A stretch of 64,000 bases of DNA from Yoonia sp. I 8.24 (GTDB lineage Bacteria > Pseudomonadota > Alphaproteobacteria > Rhodobacterales > Rhodobacteraceae). Positions 35,757 through 45,617 of this stretch are shown in pieces. The notes beneath the pieces are model-generated. The model did no database searches. It was not told where the DNA came from and worked only from the letters and a program-made list of their open reading frames with translations. The DNA lies in NCBI RefSeq assembly GCF_022096995.1, contig NZ_JACXGQ010000004.1:248001-312000 (forward strand). The letters are read 5' to 3'. Numbering within the stretch: the stretch's first letter is position 1; every line of letters begins with the position of its first letter. The translations under genes were made by a program, and so were the position numbers.

Positions 35757-36839
35757 ATGGCCAAAATTACCCTTGATAACCTTGCGCATTCTTATCTGCC
35801 CAACCCGAGCGGCGAAGCAGATTATGCCCTGAAAGAATTGAACCATGACTGGGCGGACGGCGAAGCCTATGCGCTGCTTGGGTCATCGGGCTGTGGGAAA
35901 TCCACCCTGCTCAATATCATTTCAGGCCTGCTGCATCCCAGCCAAGGGCGCATTCTGTTTGACGGCAACGACGTGACACATGCCCCTACTGCCGCGCGCA
36001 ACATCGCGCAGGTGTTTCAGTTCCCTGTGGTCTACGACACGATGACAGTGCGCGATAATCTTGCATTTCCGCTGCGCAATCGCGGCGCGAATCCAACCTA
36101 TATCGCACAGCGTGTAAACCAAATCGCAGCGATGATCGGGATGGAAGACAGGCTCGGCCAAAAGGCTCGCGGGTTGACGGCGGATGCAAAACAGAAAATT
36201 TCGCTTGGGCGCGGAATGGTCCGTGAAGACGTAAACGCGCTGTTGTTTGATGAACCGCTTACCGTGATTGATCCGCATATGAAGTGGGAATTGCGTACAC
36301 AGCTCAAGGCGCTGCACCATGAATTTGGGCACACGATGATCTATGTGACCCACGACCAAACAGAGGCACTAACTTTCGCAGATAAAGTGGTCGTCATGTA
36401 TGATGGGCGTGTCGTGCAGATCGGCACCCCGCAAGAATTATTCGAACGGCCTGCCCATACATTTGTCGGTTATTTTATCGGCTCGCCAGGGATGAACCTG
36501 TTTGACGCAACGATTGATGGCGCAACGGCGACAATCGCGAATACGTCTGTTGATTTGGGTGCGGGATATGCCGCCGCAGGCCAACTGCAAGTCGGTGTAC
36601 GCCCCGAGTTCATTCAGCTTTCGACGGACGGTAGCGGGATTCCTGCACAGATCAAACGGGTCGAAGACGTGGGCCGCCATAAAATCGTACGGCTGGAGGT
36701 GAACGGTCAAAACATCGCGGCCATCGCGAATGAAGGCGCCAGCATTCCTGCCGACGCAAACCACATCACCTTCGATCCCAAAGGGATCAACGTCTACGCC
36801 AATGATTGGCGCGTCGCACCAGCCGCGGAGGCCGCGTAA
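35757..36839 (+). CDS. glpT: Glycerol ABC transporter ATP-binding protein GlpT
   Basis: The second ATPase, 360 residues, with Walker A GSSGCGKST (42-50), Walker B ALLFDEP (161-167) and a normal H-loop VTHDQTEAL (His199). The signature is degenerate: GLTADAKQKISL (139-150) stands where LSGGQxQR is expected. The complementary defects in GlpS and GlpT imply a heterodimer with one canonical ATP site. Its start directly follows the glpS stop, and its stop overlaps the glpP start (TAATG). Not to be confused with the E. coli antiporter GlpT. Confidence 0.87.
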   Translation: MAKITLDNLAHSYLPNPSGEADYALKELNHDWADGEAYALLGSSGCGKSTLLNIISGLLHPSQGRILFDGNDVTHAPTAARNIAQVFQFPVVYDTMTVRDNLAFPLRNRGANPTYIAQRVNQIAAMIGMEDRLGQKARGLTADAKQKISLGRGMVREDVNALLFDEPLTVIDPHMKWELRTQLKALHHEFGHTMIYVTHDQTEALTFADKVVVMYDGRVVQIGTPQELFERPAHTFVGYFIGSPGMNLFDATIDGATATIANTSVDLGAGYAAAGQLQVGVRPEFIQLSTDGSGIPAQIKRVEDVGRHKIVRLEVNGQNIAAIANEGASIPADANHITFDPKGINVYANDWRVAPAAEAA

Positions 36840-37711
36840 TGAATAAAACTGTCAATCAAAAAGCATGGTTTCTAGTGTTGCCAGTATTGGTACTGGTCGC
36901 GTTTTCTGCGGTGATCCCACTGATGACCGTGGTGAACTATTCGGTGCAAGATACCTTTGGCAACAACCAGTTCTTCTGGGCAGGTTTGGAATGGTTCCGC
37001 GAGATGCTCGCATCTGAACGGATGTGGAACGCGCTGTCACGGCAATTGGCCTTTTCGGTGATCATTCTCGCCATTGAAATTCCGCTGGGCATCTATATCG
37101 CGCTAAACATGCCTAAAAAAGGGTTTTGGGCCAGCTTTTGTCTGGTGCTGATGTCCCTGCCCTTGTTGATCCCCTGGAACGTCGTGGGGACGATTTGGCA
37201 AATTTTCGGGCGCGTTGATATCGGGCTGTTGGGCTATACGCTGGATAAAATCGGGGTGTCATACAACTACACCCAAGATTTCTTTGCCGCTTGGGCAACG
37301 TTGATCGTGATGGATGTATGGCATTGGACGTCACTGGTCGCCCTTTTGGCCTATGCAGGGCTGCAATCGATCCCAGACGCCTATTATCAGGCGGCGAAGA
37401 TCGACCAAGCATCACGCTGGAACGTGTTCCGCTTTATTGAGCTACCAAAAATGGCGGGCGTGCTGATGATCGCGATTTTGCTCCGTTTCATGGATAGTTT
37501 TATGATCTATACAGAACCGTTTGTTGTCACCGGCGGAGGCCCCGGCAATGCCACGACATTCTTGTCAATTGATCTTGTAAAAATGGCAATGGGCCAGTTT
37601 GACCTTGGTCCGGCAGCGGCATTCTCGATCATGTACTTCCTTGTTATCCTACTGATTTCATGGGTATTTTATACTGTAATGACGAACCTCGACAAACGGG
37701 ATGGTGTATGA
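36839..37711 (+). CDS. glpP: Glycerol ABC transporter permease GlpP
   Basis: An inner-membrane permease of 290 residues with six predicted spans, of the MalF/UgpA type. The N-terminal helix is FLVLPVLVLVAFSAVIPLMTVV. The EAA loop region reads DAYYQAAKIDQASRWNVFRFIELPKM, the ATPase contact site. A GGAGG ribosome site lies within the end of glpT. It overlaps glpT and glpQ by a few bases each. Confidence 0.88.
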   Translation: MNKTVNQKAWFLVLPVLVLVAFSAVIPLMTVVNYSVQDTFGNNQFFWAGLEWFREMLASERMWNALSRQLAFSVIILAIEIPLGIYIALNMPKKGFWASFCLVLMSLPLLIPWNVVGTIWQIFGRVDIGLLGYTLDKIGVSYNYTQDFFAAWATLIVMDVWHWTSLVALLAYAGLQSIPDAYYQAAKIDQASRWNVFRFIELPKMAGVLMIAILLRFMDSFMIYTEPFVVTGGGPGNATTFLSIDLVKMAMGQFDLGPAAAFSIMYFLVILLISWVFYTVMTNLDKRDGV

Positions 37712-38538
37712 TGAGCACGTCAATGAAAAATACCCGCCGCATCAATGGGTCAGCGATTGTGATGGGCCTTTATCTGTTGTTCCTTTTGCTGCCAATCTAT
37801 TGGCTGCTGAACATGAGCCTGAAAACAAACACCGAAATTTTGGGTGGGTTTTCGCTCTGGCCGCGTGACCTGACCTTTGCGAACTATGCGAAAATCCTGA
37901 CCGACCCAAGCTGGTACATGGGTTATGTCAATTCGATGATCTACGTAGTCTTGAACATGGTGATCAGCCTGACAGTGGCCTTGCCAGCCGCCTACGCGTT
38001 TTCACGCTATTCGTTCATGGGCGACAAGCATTTGTTCTTTTGGCTGCTGACTAATCGGATGGCGCCACCTGCGGTCTTCGCACTGCCGTTCTTTCAGCTT
38101 TATAGCTCGGTTGGTCTGTTCGACACACATATCGCAGTCGCTTTGGCGCATTGCCTGTTTAACGTCCCGCTTGCCGTGTGGATCCTTGAAGGGTTCATGC
38201 GTGGCGTCCCCAAGGAAATTGACGAAACCGCCTATATCGACGGCTACAGCTTTAGCCGCTTTTTCACCCGTATCTTTATGCCGCTAATCGCCAGTGGCAT
38301 CGGGGTCGCCGCGTTCTTTTGCTTTATGTTTTCGTGGGTGGAACTGTTGCTAAGCCGCACGTTGACATCTGTTGACGCCAAACCGATTGCCGCCACCATG
38401 ACCCGCACGGTTTCCGCCTCGGGGATGGATTGGGGTGTCTTGGCCGCCGCAGGGGTTCTGACGATCTTGCCCGGTGCGCTCGTGATTTATTTTGTCCGCA
38501 ACTACATCGCCAAGGGCTTTGCCCTGGGCCGTGTGTAA
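37708..38538 (+). CDS. glpQ: Glycerol ABC transporter permease GlpQ
   Basis: The partner permease, about 276 residues, MalG/UgpE type with six spans. The EAA loop is VPKEIDETAYIDGYSFSRFFTRIFMPL. The N-terminal span GLYLLFLLLPIYWLLNMSLKTN is typical. The start is either ATG of the ATGATG at 37708-37713, overlapping the glpP stop. It forms the membrane channel with GlpP. This is not the E. coli phosphodiesterase also named GlpQ. Confidence 0.88.
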   Translation: MMSTSMKNTRRINGSAIVMGLYLLFLLLPIYWLLNMSLKTNTEILGGFSLWPRDLTFANYAKILTDPSWYMGYVNSMIYVVLNMVISLTVALPAAYAFSRYSFMGDKHLFFWLLTNRMAPPAVFALPFFQLYSSVGLFDTHIAVALAHCLFNVPLAVWILEGFMRGVPKEIDETAYIDGYSFSRFFTRIFMPLIASGIGVAAFFCFMFSWVELLLSRTLTSVDAKPIAATMTRTVSASGMDWGVLAAAGVLTILPGALVIYFVRNYIAKGFALGRV

Positions 38539-38553
38539 AGAAAGGATCTGCAC

Positions 38554-38826
38554 ATGGCTTGGATGGCTTGGACAACACCGACGGCTATTTTCTTTATTGT
38601 GATCGCGTCACTGCTTGTGACCTTTACATTGCTTGCAATTAAATTTCCCGAAACGCCGCGCACCGGTGTCTTGGGGTTTGAGACAACGCGCGGTGACCGT
38701 CTGTTCATCACGCTGTTGGGGTCGGCCTTTATCAATTTGATTTGGCTTGGTCTTGAAGCCGGACCACAGCCCTATGCGCTGTTGGTCTGCCTGATCTACG
38801 CCGGCGGGGTTTTTCGCTGGGTATGA
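38554..38826 (+). CDS. glpU: Small membrane protein GlpU (DUF2160)
   Basis: A 90-residue membrane protein with two or three hydrophobic segments (about 8-30, 51-67 and 71-87), including the PETPRTGVLGFETTRGDRLF linker that is conserved in DUF2160. It always travels with GlpPQ-type glycerol transporters in Alphaproteobacteria; its task is unclear. It lies 15 bases behind glpQ and 78 bases before glpV. Confidence 0.82.
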   Translation: MAWMAWTTPTAIFFIVIASLLVTFTLLAIKFPETPRTGVLGFETTRGDRLFITLLGSAFINLIWLGLEAGPQPYALLVCLIYAGGVFRWV

Positions 38827-38904
38827 TCCGCACGCTATGTCTTGCGGCAACTTAGATTGCCGCAGGGTTTTCACCAAAGTTCAATTCTCGGGAGGAGATA
38901 AGAT

Positions 38905-40626
38905 ATGAACTTACCACTTAAATCAACGACGGCGATGGCACTGACCTTTGCGGTGCTGGGAAATATGGCCCATGCCGATATGGCTGCCGCCATCGATTTT
39001 CTAGACAGTACAATTGAACGGTCATCTATTGATCGCGCGTCACAAGAAGCCGAAATGCAATGGTTTGTCGACGCGGCTGAACCTTATGCTGGTATGGATA
39101 TTCGTGTGGTGTCTGAAACCATCGCGACCCATGAATATGAGGCCAACGTCCTTGCCCCGGCCTTTACCGCGATCACTGGCATTCAGATCACCCATGATCT
39201 GATTGGCGAAGGCGATGTTGTCGAAAAACTGCAAACGCAAATGCAGTCTGGCCAGAACATCTATGACGCCTATGTCAACGACAGTGACCTGATCGGCACG
39301 CACTGGCGCTATCAGCAAGCGCGCAACCTGACCGACTGGATGGCCGGCGACGGTGCCGCAGTCACAAGCCCCACGCTGAATCTTGATGATTTCATCGGCC
39401 TCGATTTTACCACTGGCCCAGATGGCAAACTCTATCAGATGCCAACACAGCAGTTCGCGAACCTTTATTGGTTCCGCTACGACATGTTCACTGACGAAAA
39501 AAACATGGCCGATTTCGCTGCTGAATATGGCTATGATCTGGGCGTGCCTGTGAACTGGTCTGCCTATGAGGATATCGCAGCCTTCTTTACCAACCGTGAT
39601 CTCAGCCATATGGGCATCGATACCGAAGTCTACGGCCACATGGATTACGGCAAAAAAGACCCGTCGCTTGGCTGGCGCTTTACCGATGCTTGGATGTCCA
39701 TGGCAGGGATGGGCGACAAAGGCGAACCAAACGGCCTGCCCGTTGATGAATGGGGCGTGCGCGTCAATGAAAACAGCCAACCCGTCGGGTCCTGTGTGGC
39801 GCGCGGTGGTGCAACCAATTCACCCGCTGCGGTCTATGCGATTGAAAGCTATGTGGATTGGCTGACAAACTATGCGCCACCCGCGGCGGCTGGGATGACG
39901 TTCTCTGAATCTGGTCCTGTGCCGTCTCAGGGTGGGATCGCGCAGCAAATGTTCTGGTACACCGCATTCACCGCCGACATGGTTGGCGAAGGTGCAGCAG
40001 CTGTGCTTGATGAAGACGGTATGCCGCTTTGGCGCATGGCCCCAAGCCCACACGGCGCATATTGGGAAGACGGCATGAAAGTCGGCTACCAAGATGCCGG
40101 ATCGTGGACATTGATGGAATCGACACCGCTGGATCGCGCGCAGGCTGCGTGGCTTTATGCGCAATTCGTCACGTCGATGACGGTGGATGTTGAAAAGTCC
40201 CACGCGGGTCTGACGTTTATCCGCGAATCCACAATCGATCATGAAAGCTTTACTGAACGCGCCCCGCGTTTGGGTGGCTTGATCGAATTCTACCGCTCAC
40301 CTGCGCGGGTCCAATGGTCGCCAACGGGTACCAACATCCCCGATTATCCAAAGCTGGCACAGCTGTGGTGGCAAAACATCGGCGATGCATCTTCGGGTGC
40401 AAAATCTGCGCAAGATGCGTTGGATAGCCTGTGTTCAGAGCAGGAACGCGTGTTGGAACGGCTTGAGCGCGCAGGCGTCCAAGGCGTTCTGGGGCCTGTC
40501 ATGAACGAGGAAATGGAAGCGGATTACTGGCTCAGCCAGCCCGGTTCGCCCAAGGCCGCATTGGACACCACAGATGAAGAGCCGATCACGGTGTCTTATG
40601 ATGAGCTGATCCAATCTTGGCAGTAA
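38905..40626 (+). CDS. glpV: Glycerol ABC transporter substrate-binding protein GlpV
   Basis: A large periplasmic solute-binding protein of 573 residues. The signal peptide is MNLPLKSTTAMALTFAVLGNMAHA, with cleavage probably after AHA. The mature protein is of the extracellular solute-binding family 1 type, with LYQMPTQQFANLYWFRYDMF, DAWMSMAGMGDKG and GYQDAGSWTLMEST. GGGAGGAG precedes the start. The unusually long size matches the glycerol-type binding proteins. A stem-loop terminator lies downstream before glpK. Confidence 0.88.
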   Translation: MNLPLKSTTAMALTFAVLGNMAHADMAAAIDFLDSTIERSSIDRASQEAEMQWFVDAAEPYAGMDIRVVSETIATHEYEANVLAPAFTAITGIQITHDLIGEGDVVEKLQTQMQSGQNIYDAYVNDSDLIGTHWRYQQARNLTDWMAGDGAAVTSPTLNLDDFIGLDFTTGPDGKLYQMPTQQFANLYWFRYDMFTDEKNMADFAAEYGYDLGVPVNWSAYEDIAAFFTNRDLSHMGIDTEVYGHMDYGKKDPSLGWRFTDAWMSMAGMGDKGEPNGLPVDEWGVRVNENSQPVGSCVARGGATNSPAAVYAIESYVDWLTNYAPPAAAGMTFSESGPVPSQGGIAQQMFWYTAFTADMVGEGAAAVLDEDGMPLWRMAPSPHGAYWEDGMKVGYQDAGSWTLMESTPLDRAQAAWLYAQFVTSMTVDVEKSHAGLTFIRESTIDHESFTERAPRLGGLIEFYRSPARVQWSPTGTNIPDYPKLAQLWWQNIGDASSGAKSAQDALDSLCSEQERVLERLERAGVQGVLGPVMNEEMEADYWLSQPGSPKAALDTTDEEPITVSYDELIQSWQ

Positions 40627-40672
40627 ACGGCACCCTTTGTCATGGGCGGCCTCCCTGCCCATGACCTCCACG

Positions 40673-40706
40673 GCGCGGCGGCGCTTTTACGGCCGTCGCG
40701 CTTTTC
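40673..40706 (+). terminator. Stem-loop terminator between glpV and glpK
   Basis: GCGCGGCGG (40673-40681) pairs with CCGTCGCGC (40693-40701) over nine positions with one G-U pair, followed by TTTTC. A second 9-pair hairpin, GTCATGGGC/GCCCATGAC, lies just before it at 40639-40665. It probably attenuates rather than fully blocks transcription into glpK. Confidence 0.6.
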
Positions 40707-40737
40707 TATTTCACGCGAATCCGGATAAGATCGTGAC

Positions 40738-42231
40738 ATGACACATATTCTTGCAATTGATCAGGGCACCACATCATCGCGCACGATCATTTTTGATCGC
40801 GACATGCATATTGTGGCCTCAGCCCAAGAAGAATTCGAACAGCATTTTCCGCAATCAGGCTGGGTCGAACATGCCGCCGCCGACCTTTGGTCGACCGTCG
40901 CAGGCACAGCGCGATCCGCGATTGAACGGGCGGGGCTACGCCCTGACGATATCGCTGCCATCGGGATCACCAATCAACGCGAGACCACTGTGGTCTGGAA
41001 CAAGCTCACAGGGCAAGCGATCCATAACGCAATCGTCTGGCAGGATCGCCGCACTGCCGCTTATTGCCGCGAACTTGGCGACGCCGGCCACGCCGATATG
41101 ATCACGGCCCGTACTGGCCTTTTGCTGGACCCGTATTTTTCGGCGACCAAGCTAAAGTGGATATTGGACAACACCCCTGGCGCCCGCGAAAGCGCGGCCA
41201 AGGGCGATCTGCTGTTTGGCACCGTCGACAGTTACCTGATTTGGAAAATGACCGATGGCGCGTCGCATGTCACAGATGCGACCAATGCCGCGCGCACGAT
41301 GCTGTATGATATCCACAAAGGCCGCTGGAGCACCACGATCTGCACGCTGCTCGACATTCCGATGAACATGCTTCCCGAGGTTAAGGATTGCGCCGCAGAT
41401 TTTGGCCATACCCGTCCCGATTTATTCGGGCGCCCTGTTCCGATCACCGGGGTGGCGGGCGATCAGCAGGCCGCGACCGTTGGGCAAGCGTGTTTTGAAC
41501 CTGGCATGCTCAAATCCACCTATGGCACCGGATGTTTTGCGCTGCTCAACACCGGCGATACACCCGTAGCCTCGCAAAACCGTCTCCTGACAACGATTGC
41601 GTATCAGTTGGAGGGCAATCCAACCTATGCGCTTGAAGGGTCAATTTTCGTCGCCGGGGCGGTTGTGCAGTGGCTACGTGATGGGTTGAAGATCATTCGC
41701 GATGCGGCGGAAACTCAACCGCTGGCACAAACGGCGGACGACGGCCAAGACGTAATCCTTGTGCCTGCCTTCACCGGGCTTGGCGCGCCCTATTGGGACC
41801 CCGAATGTAGGGGCGCTATTTACGGACTCACACGGAACACCGGACCTGCGGAACTGGCCCGCGCGGCATTGGAAAGTGTGGGTTTTCAGACCCGCGACCT
41901 GATCGAAGCCATGCATGCCGACTGGCAAGGCGAAGGGGTGCAACCCACCCTTCGCGTTGATGGCGGGATGAGCGCATCGAACTGGGCTATGCAGTTCTTG
42001 GCCGATATCATCGGCGCATCAGTGGACCGCCCCGAGGTGTTGGAGACGACAGCGCTTGGGGCCGCGTGGCTGGCCGGGCAGCATGTGGGGCTGTACCCGA
42101 ACAAAGATGAATTTGCGCAACGCTGGCGGTGTGAACAGACGTTTTCTGCCGCGATGGACGAAGACACGCGCGCGCGTAAATACGGCGCATGGAAAAAAGC
42201 GGTGGCCGCGACAATGTCGGTTACCAACTAA
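40738..42231 (+). CDS. glpK: Glycerol kinase
   Basis: Phosphorylates glycerol to glycerol-3-phosphate, trapping it after import. The 497-residue FGGY kinase has the N-terminal [15 protein letters not shown] phosphate motif, [37 protein letters not shown] and the C-terminal [19 protein letters not shown]. Length and motifs are complete. It stands 112 bases behind glpV, beyond a hairpin, and may have its own promoter. It ends at a terminator shared with the convergent xyl operon. Confidence 0.96.
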   Translation: MTHILAIDQGTTSSRTIIFDRDMHIVASAQEEFEQHFPQSGWVEHAAADLWSTVAGTARSAIERAGLRPDDIAAIGITNQRETTVVWNKLTGQAIHNAIVWQDRRTAAYCRELGDAGHADMITARTGLLLDPYFSATKLKWILDNTPGARESAAKGDLLFGTVDSYLIWKMTDGASHVTDATNAARTMLYDIHKGRWSTTICTLLDIPMNMLPEVKDCAADFGHTRPDLFGRPVPITGVAGDQQAATVGQACFEPGMLKSTYGTGCFALLNTGDTPVASQNRLLTTIAYQLEGNPTYALEGSIFVAGAVVQWLRDGLKIIRDAAETQPLAQTADDGQDVILVPAFTGLGAPYWDPECRGAIYGLTRNTGPAELARAALESVGFQTRDLIEAMHADWQGEGVQPTLRVDGGMSASNWAMQFLADIIGASVDRPEVLETTALGAAWLAGQHVGLYPNKDEFAQRWRCEQTFSAAMDEDTRARKYGAWKKAVAATMSVTN

Positions 42232-42265
42232 AAAGGGCGGCGAGGTTATCACCTGCCGCCCCCTT
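42231..42265. terminator. Bidirectional terminator between glpK and xylG
   Basis: An 11-pair stem with one bulged base (42235-42246 and 42251-42261, core GGGCGGC and GCCGCCC) and loop TATC. On the minus strand it is followed by TTTT, serving xylG. On the plus strand the tail CCTTAATT is weaker. Confidence 0.7.
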
Positions 42266-42285
42266 AATTCGTTGCGATACACCGT

Positions 42286-43038
42286 CTATGCCGCGTCGCG
42301 TTTTGGGTTTTTGCCCATAATGATCATCGACAGAATGTCGTCTTCGGTCACATCCTCGACGCGTTCATTCCCAATCATCTGACCATTCTTCATCACCGAC
42401 ACGCGATCACACAGCTCCATCATTTCGCGGGTGTCATGGCTGATCAAGAAAATCCCCAAACCTTGGGATTTCAGTTCCTTAATTAAATCCGCGACCATCG
42501 CCGTTTCATGCACACCCAGCGCCGCTGTGGGTTCATCCATGATCAAGATGCGTGCATTAAAATACACGGCACGGGCAATTGCGACGGACTGGCGTTGGCC
42601 GCCTGACAGTGAGCGGACTGGTTCCGAAAAGCGATTAAAGTTAGGGTTCAGGCGCGCCATGATTTTGCGTGATTCAGCCTCCATTTTTGCATCATCGACC
42701 AGACCCAAGGGCGTTGTGATTTCGCGCCCCAAGAACAGGTTTGACGCCGCATCAAGATTGTCGGCCAACGCGAGGGTCTGAAAGATCGTCTCGATGTTCT
42801 GGGCGCGGGCGTCGCGTGGATTGTTGATGTCCACCTTTTTGCCATCGACAAAAATCTCGCCCTCATCAGCCTTGTAGGCCCCAGCAAGGATTTTGATCAG
42901 CGTCGATTTCCCCGCACCATTGTGACCCAACAGGCCGACAACTTCGCCCGGCATAAGGCTGATGGATACGTTATCAACCGCCTTGATGCCGCCAAAACGG
43001 ATTGAGATGTTTTTCATTTCAAGAAGTGGCGTAGTCAT
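42286..43038 (-). CDS. xylG: Xylose-type ABC transporter ATP-binding protein
   Basis: A single-domain sugar ATPase of 250 residues with Walker A GHNGAGKST near residue 38, signature SLSGGQRQSV near 144, Walker [13 protein letters not shown] and H-loop LISHD. The short one-domain form is usual in Alphaproteobacteria, unlike the double-domain E. coli XylG. It starts at the end of the permease gene, so translation is coupled. Xylose is inferred from the XylF-type binding protein. Confidence 0.85.
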   Translation of the reverse strand: MTTPLLEMKNISIRFGGIKAVDNVSISLMPGEVVGLLGHNGAGKSTLIKILAGAYKADEGEIFVDGKKVDINNPRDARAQNIETIFQTLALADNLDAASNLFLGREITTPLGLVDDAKMEAESRKIMARLNPNFNRFSEPVRSLSGGQRQSVAIARAVYFNARILIMDEPTAALGVHETAMVADLIKELKSQGLGIFLISHDTREMMELCDRVSVMKNGQMIGNERVEDVTEDDILSMIIMGKNPKRDAA

Positions 43039-44342
43039 TAGACGTCTCCCGTTTTGCGACGATACACGATGTCGACCCAGACAGCGAAGACCAGCACGGC
43101 ACCGACAACGATATTTTGCAGCGGGCTGTCGACACCCACCATCCCCATACCCGATGTCAGTGATTGCATAATCAAGGCTCCCAAGATGGCTCCGTAGATC
43201 GTCCCGGCGCCCCCCGAAAGCGCCGTGCCGCCAATCACGGCCGCCGCAATGACCCGTAGCTCATCCAGCGTGCCGATATCCGTTGTATGCGCCTGCAAAC
43301 GTGCTTGGGCGACGATGGCGGACAGGCCGCAGAGGAACCCCATGATCGCAAAGACCTTTACGGTTAAAAGCCGTGTATTAATCCCAGACAGTTCTGCCGC
43401 ATCGGGGTTACCGCCCGTCGCAAAGATATAGCGCCCCAAACGGGTTTTGCGGGCGACGACCGTCATCACAACCGCCACGGCGATCAAAATCAGAACCGAG
43501 ATCGGAAGCCCGTGCCCTTGGGTGAAGCCTTCTGGCATGACTTCGCCGCGCGCTTCGAACATGCGGCGCAGTTTGCCCTTGGGGATGTTGTAGGCATTGA
43601 GCGTCGCAACAAAACCCAAAATCGCGACGACAAAGATACCGGCAATTATGAATTCCGCCCATAGCGGTTTCGTCGGGAAGCCGTGCGAAACCCGGTTCTT
43701 GCGGGCGCTATAGACACCCCAAACAGCAAACAGCGACGCGATGGCACCGACAATCCAGCTCCAGAATTCGCCCAACGTGCCTTCGGCCCCGCCCAGCAGG
43801 ATGAAGGTGCTATCAAGCGGTGCGATTGTTTGCCCGTCGGTCAGGTACCAACCCGCATAGCGCCACACCAGAAAGCCACCCAAGGTGACAATGAACGCTG
43901 GGATCATCTGATAGCCGATTAGCCAACCGTTGAATGCGCCGATTAAGGTGCTGACAATAAGACCCGAAAGAATGGCCAATGGCGCGATCCAGATTGATCC
44001 GTACTCTAGCCCAAAATAGCCGGGCAACCAGCGGGCCTGCACCATCGCGATCACGGCGGATGAAATCGCCAAAAGCGCCCCAACCGACAGATCGATGTTG
44101 CGGGTGACAATTACAAACACCATGCCGGTCGCCATAATGGCCACGGACACGGTTTGGATTGTTACGTTAAAGATGTTGCGCGGGGTAAGGAACGTGCCCC
44201 CCGTCGCAATGCTAAAGCCGATGGCGATCACAATGAACGCGCCAATCATGCCCAATAGTCGCGTGTCGAGCTCAAGGCTTTGTATGATATTTCGTGGGGA
44301 CTGGGTCGGGGTCGATCCAGTGGGTTCGGTACTGTCGGTCAT
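43038..44342 (-). CDS. xylH: Xylose-type ABC transporter permease
   Basis: A 434-residue inner-membrane permease of the XylH group with 10 or more hydrophobic segments. It includes VTRNIDLSVGALLAISS near residue 85 and VIGGTALSGGAGTIYGAILGALIMQSL near the C-terminus. The start at 44342 (MTDSTEPTGSTPTQSP) is chosen over 44420 because the upstream extension overlaps the spacer and lacks family sequence. It follows xylF by 90 bases. Confidence 0.87.
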   Translation of the reverse strand: MTDSTEPTGSTPTQSPRNIIQSLELDTRLLGMIGAFIVIAIGFSIATGGTFLTPRNIFNVTIQTVSVAIMATGMVFVIVTRNIDLSVGALLAISSAVIAMVQARWLPGYFGLEYGSIWIAPLAILSGLIVSTLIGAFNGWLIGYQMIPAFIVTLGGFLVWRYAGWYLTDGQTIAPLDSTFILLGGAEGTLGEFWSWIVGAIASLFAVWGVYSARKNRVSHGFPTKPLWAEFIIAGIFVVAILGFVATLNAYNIPKGKLRRMFEARGEVMPEGFTQGHGLPISVLILIAVAVVMTVVARKTRLGRYIFATGGNPDAAELSGINTRLLTVKVFAIMGFLCGLSAIVAQARLQAHTTDIGTLDELRVIAAAVIGGTALSGGAGTIYGAILGALIMQSLTSGMGMVGVDSPLQNIVVGAVLVFAVWVDIVYRRKTGDV

Positions 44343-44432
44343 GTGTTGTTCCGGGGTTTCAGAGTTGCAAGAGTGAGTGCGCCGCCCCGATGGACCATCG
44401 GAACGGCGCGTTTCGTTCACAGTTTCATTGCA

Positions 44433-45461
44433 TTAATTACAAGGTGCCGGACCGTTTTCGACGCCTTGGCACAGGGCCTCTTGGGTGATCCAACCTGCAT
44501 CAACAACAGCGGACAGGTTGTCAGCGGTCACAGGCACAGGTGCAAGGAACACGGCGTTCATGTCGTTCCCACCGGGCGTTGAAAACGTCACAGCGTTTGC
44601 AACATCAGCCGGGGCCGTGCCACCAGCAAGTGCGACCGCGATCTCGCCAGCCGCTTTGCCCAGTTCGCGCGCGTCTTTCCAGACAGATACAGTTTGCGTA
44701 CCCGCTGCGACGCGGTTCAGCGCAGCATGGTCCCCATCTTGACCAGACACGGGAATACCTTGCATCCCTTGGGCTGTCAGCGCAGCAACAACACCGCCCG
44801 CCGTACCATCGTTAGATGCAACAACCGCATCAACGTTGTTGTCTTGCTCGGTCAGGATTTGCTCCATGTTGCGCTGTGCGTTCGCAGGCTGCCAACCATC
44901 TGTATAAGCTTCACCAACGATGGTGATCGCGCCAGAATCGATGGCCGCTTGCAGGACTTCTTGCTGACCACCACGCAGGAAGTCCGCATTTGGATCGGTT
45001 GGTGACCCTTTGATCATGACATAGTTACCTGTTGGCTGCGCCGCCAAAACAGCAGCAGCCTGAAGCCGACCCACTTCAACGTTGTCGAACGTCAGATAGA
45101 ACGCACGGTCGTCTTCAATCAGCCTGTCATACGCAACGACAGGGATATCTTCATCTACTGCAGCCTGAACCGCAGGGATCACAGCCTGAGTATCCTGGCC
45201 GAGAACGATTAGCGCATCAACGCCCTGTGCGATCAGGTTTTCGATATCTGTCAGCTGCTTTGCAGCAGATGACTGCGCATCCGCAGAGACATATTCCGCG
45301 CCCGCAGCTTCGAGCGCTGCTTTAATCGCAGCCTCGTCAGTCTTCCAGCGTTCTTCTTGAAAATTGGACCAGCTGACACCGACAGTCAGATCGTCGGCGA
45401 GTGTCATTGTTGCAGGCAGCGTTGCAGCTACCGCCGCAGCGATAAGTACGTTTTTGTTCAT
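44433..45461 (-). CDS. xylF: D-xylose-binding periplasmic protein
   Basis: A 342-residue periplasmic sugar-binding protein. The signal peptide is [22 protein letters not shown]. The mature N-terminus [21 protein letters not shown], then [27 protein letters not shown] and [12 protein letters not shown], match XylF. GGAGGAAATATT precedes the ATG. A C-terminal pair of cysteines ([13 protein letters not shown]) may form a disulfide. It heads the xylFHG operon. No xylR or xylAB genes are seen within the window. Confidence 0.9.
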   Translation of the reverse strand: MNKNVLIAAAVAATLPATMTLADDLTVGVSWSNFQEERWKTDEAAIKAALEAAGAEYVSADAQSSAAKQLTDIENLIAQGVDALIVLGQDTQAVIPAVQAAVDEDIPVVAYDRLIEDDRAFYLTFDNVEVGRLQAAAVLAAQPTGNYVMIKGSPTDPNADFLRGGQQEVLQAAIDSGAITIVGEAYTDGWQPANAQRNMEQILTEQDNNVDAVVASNDGTAGGVVAALTAQGMQGIPVSGQDGDHAALNRVAAGTQTVSVWKDARELGKAAGEIAVALAGGTAPADVANAVTFSTPGGNDMNAVFLAPVPVTADNLSAVVDAGWITQEALCQGVENGPAPCN

Positions 45462-45617
45462 AATATTTCCTCCCAGAAAGACGGCCGTGCCGGCCGCTAC
45501 GAAAACTATAGGTAGCGCTAACATTTATGTCAAACCTAATAATCCTATTGAAATTGTTAAGAAAAATTGAATAGCTATCCGGACGCGCGCAGCTAAGATT
45601 TTGCAAATACGCGCGAT

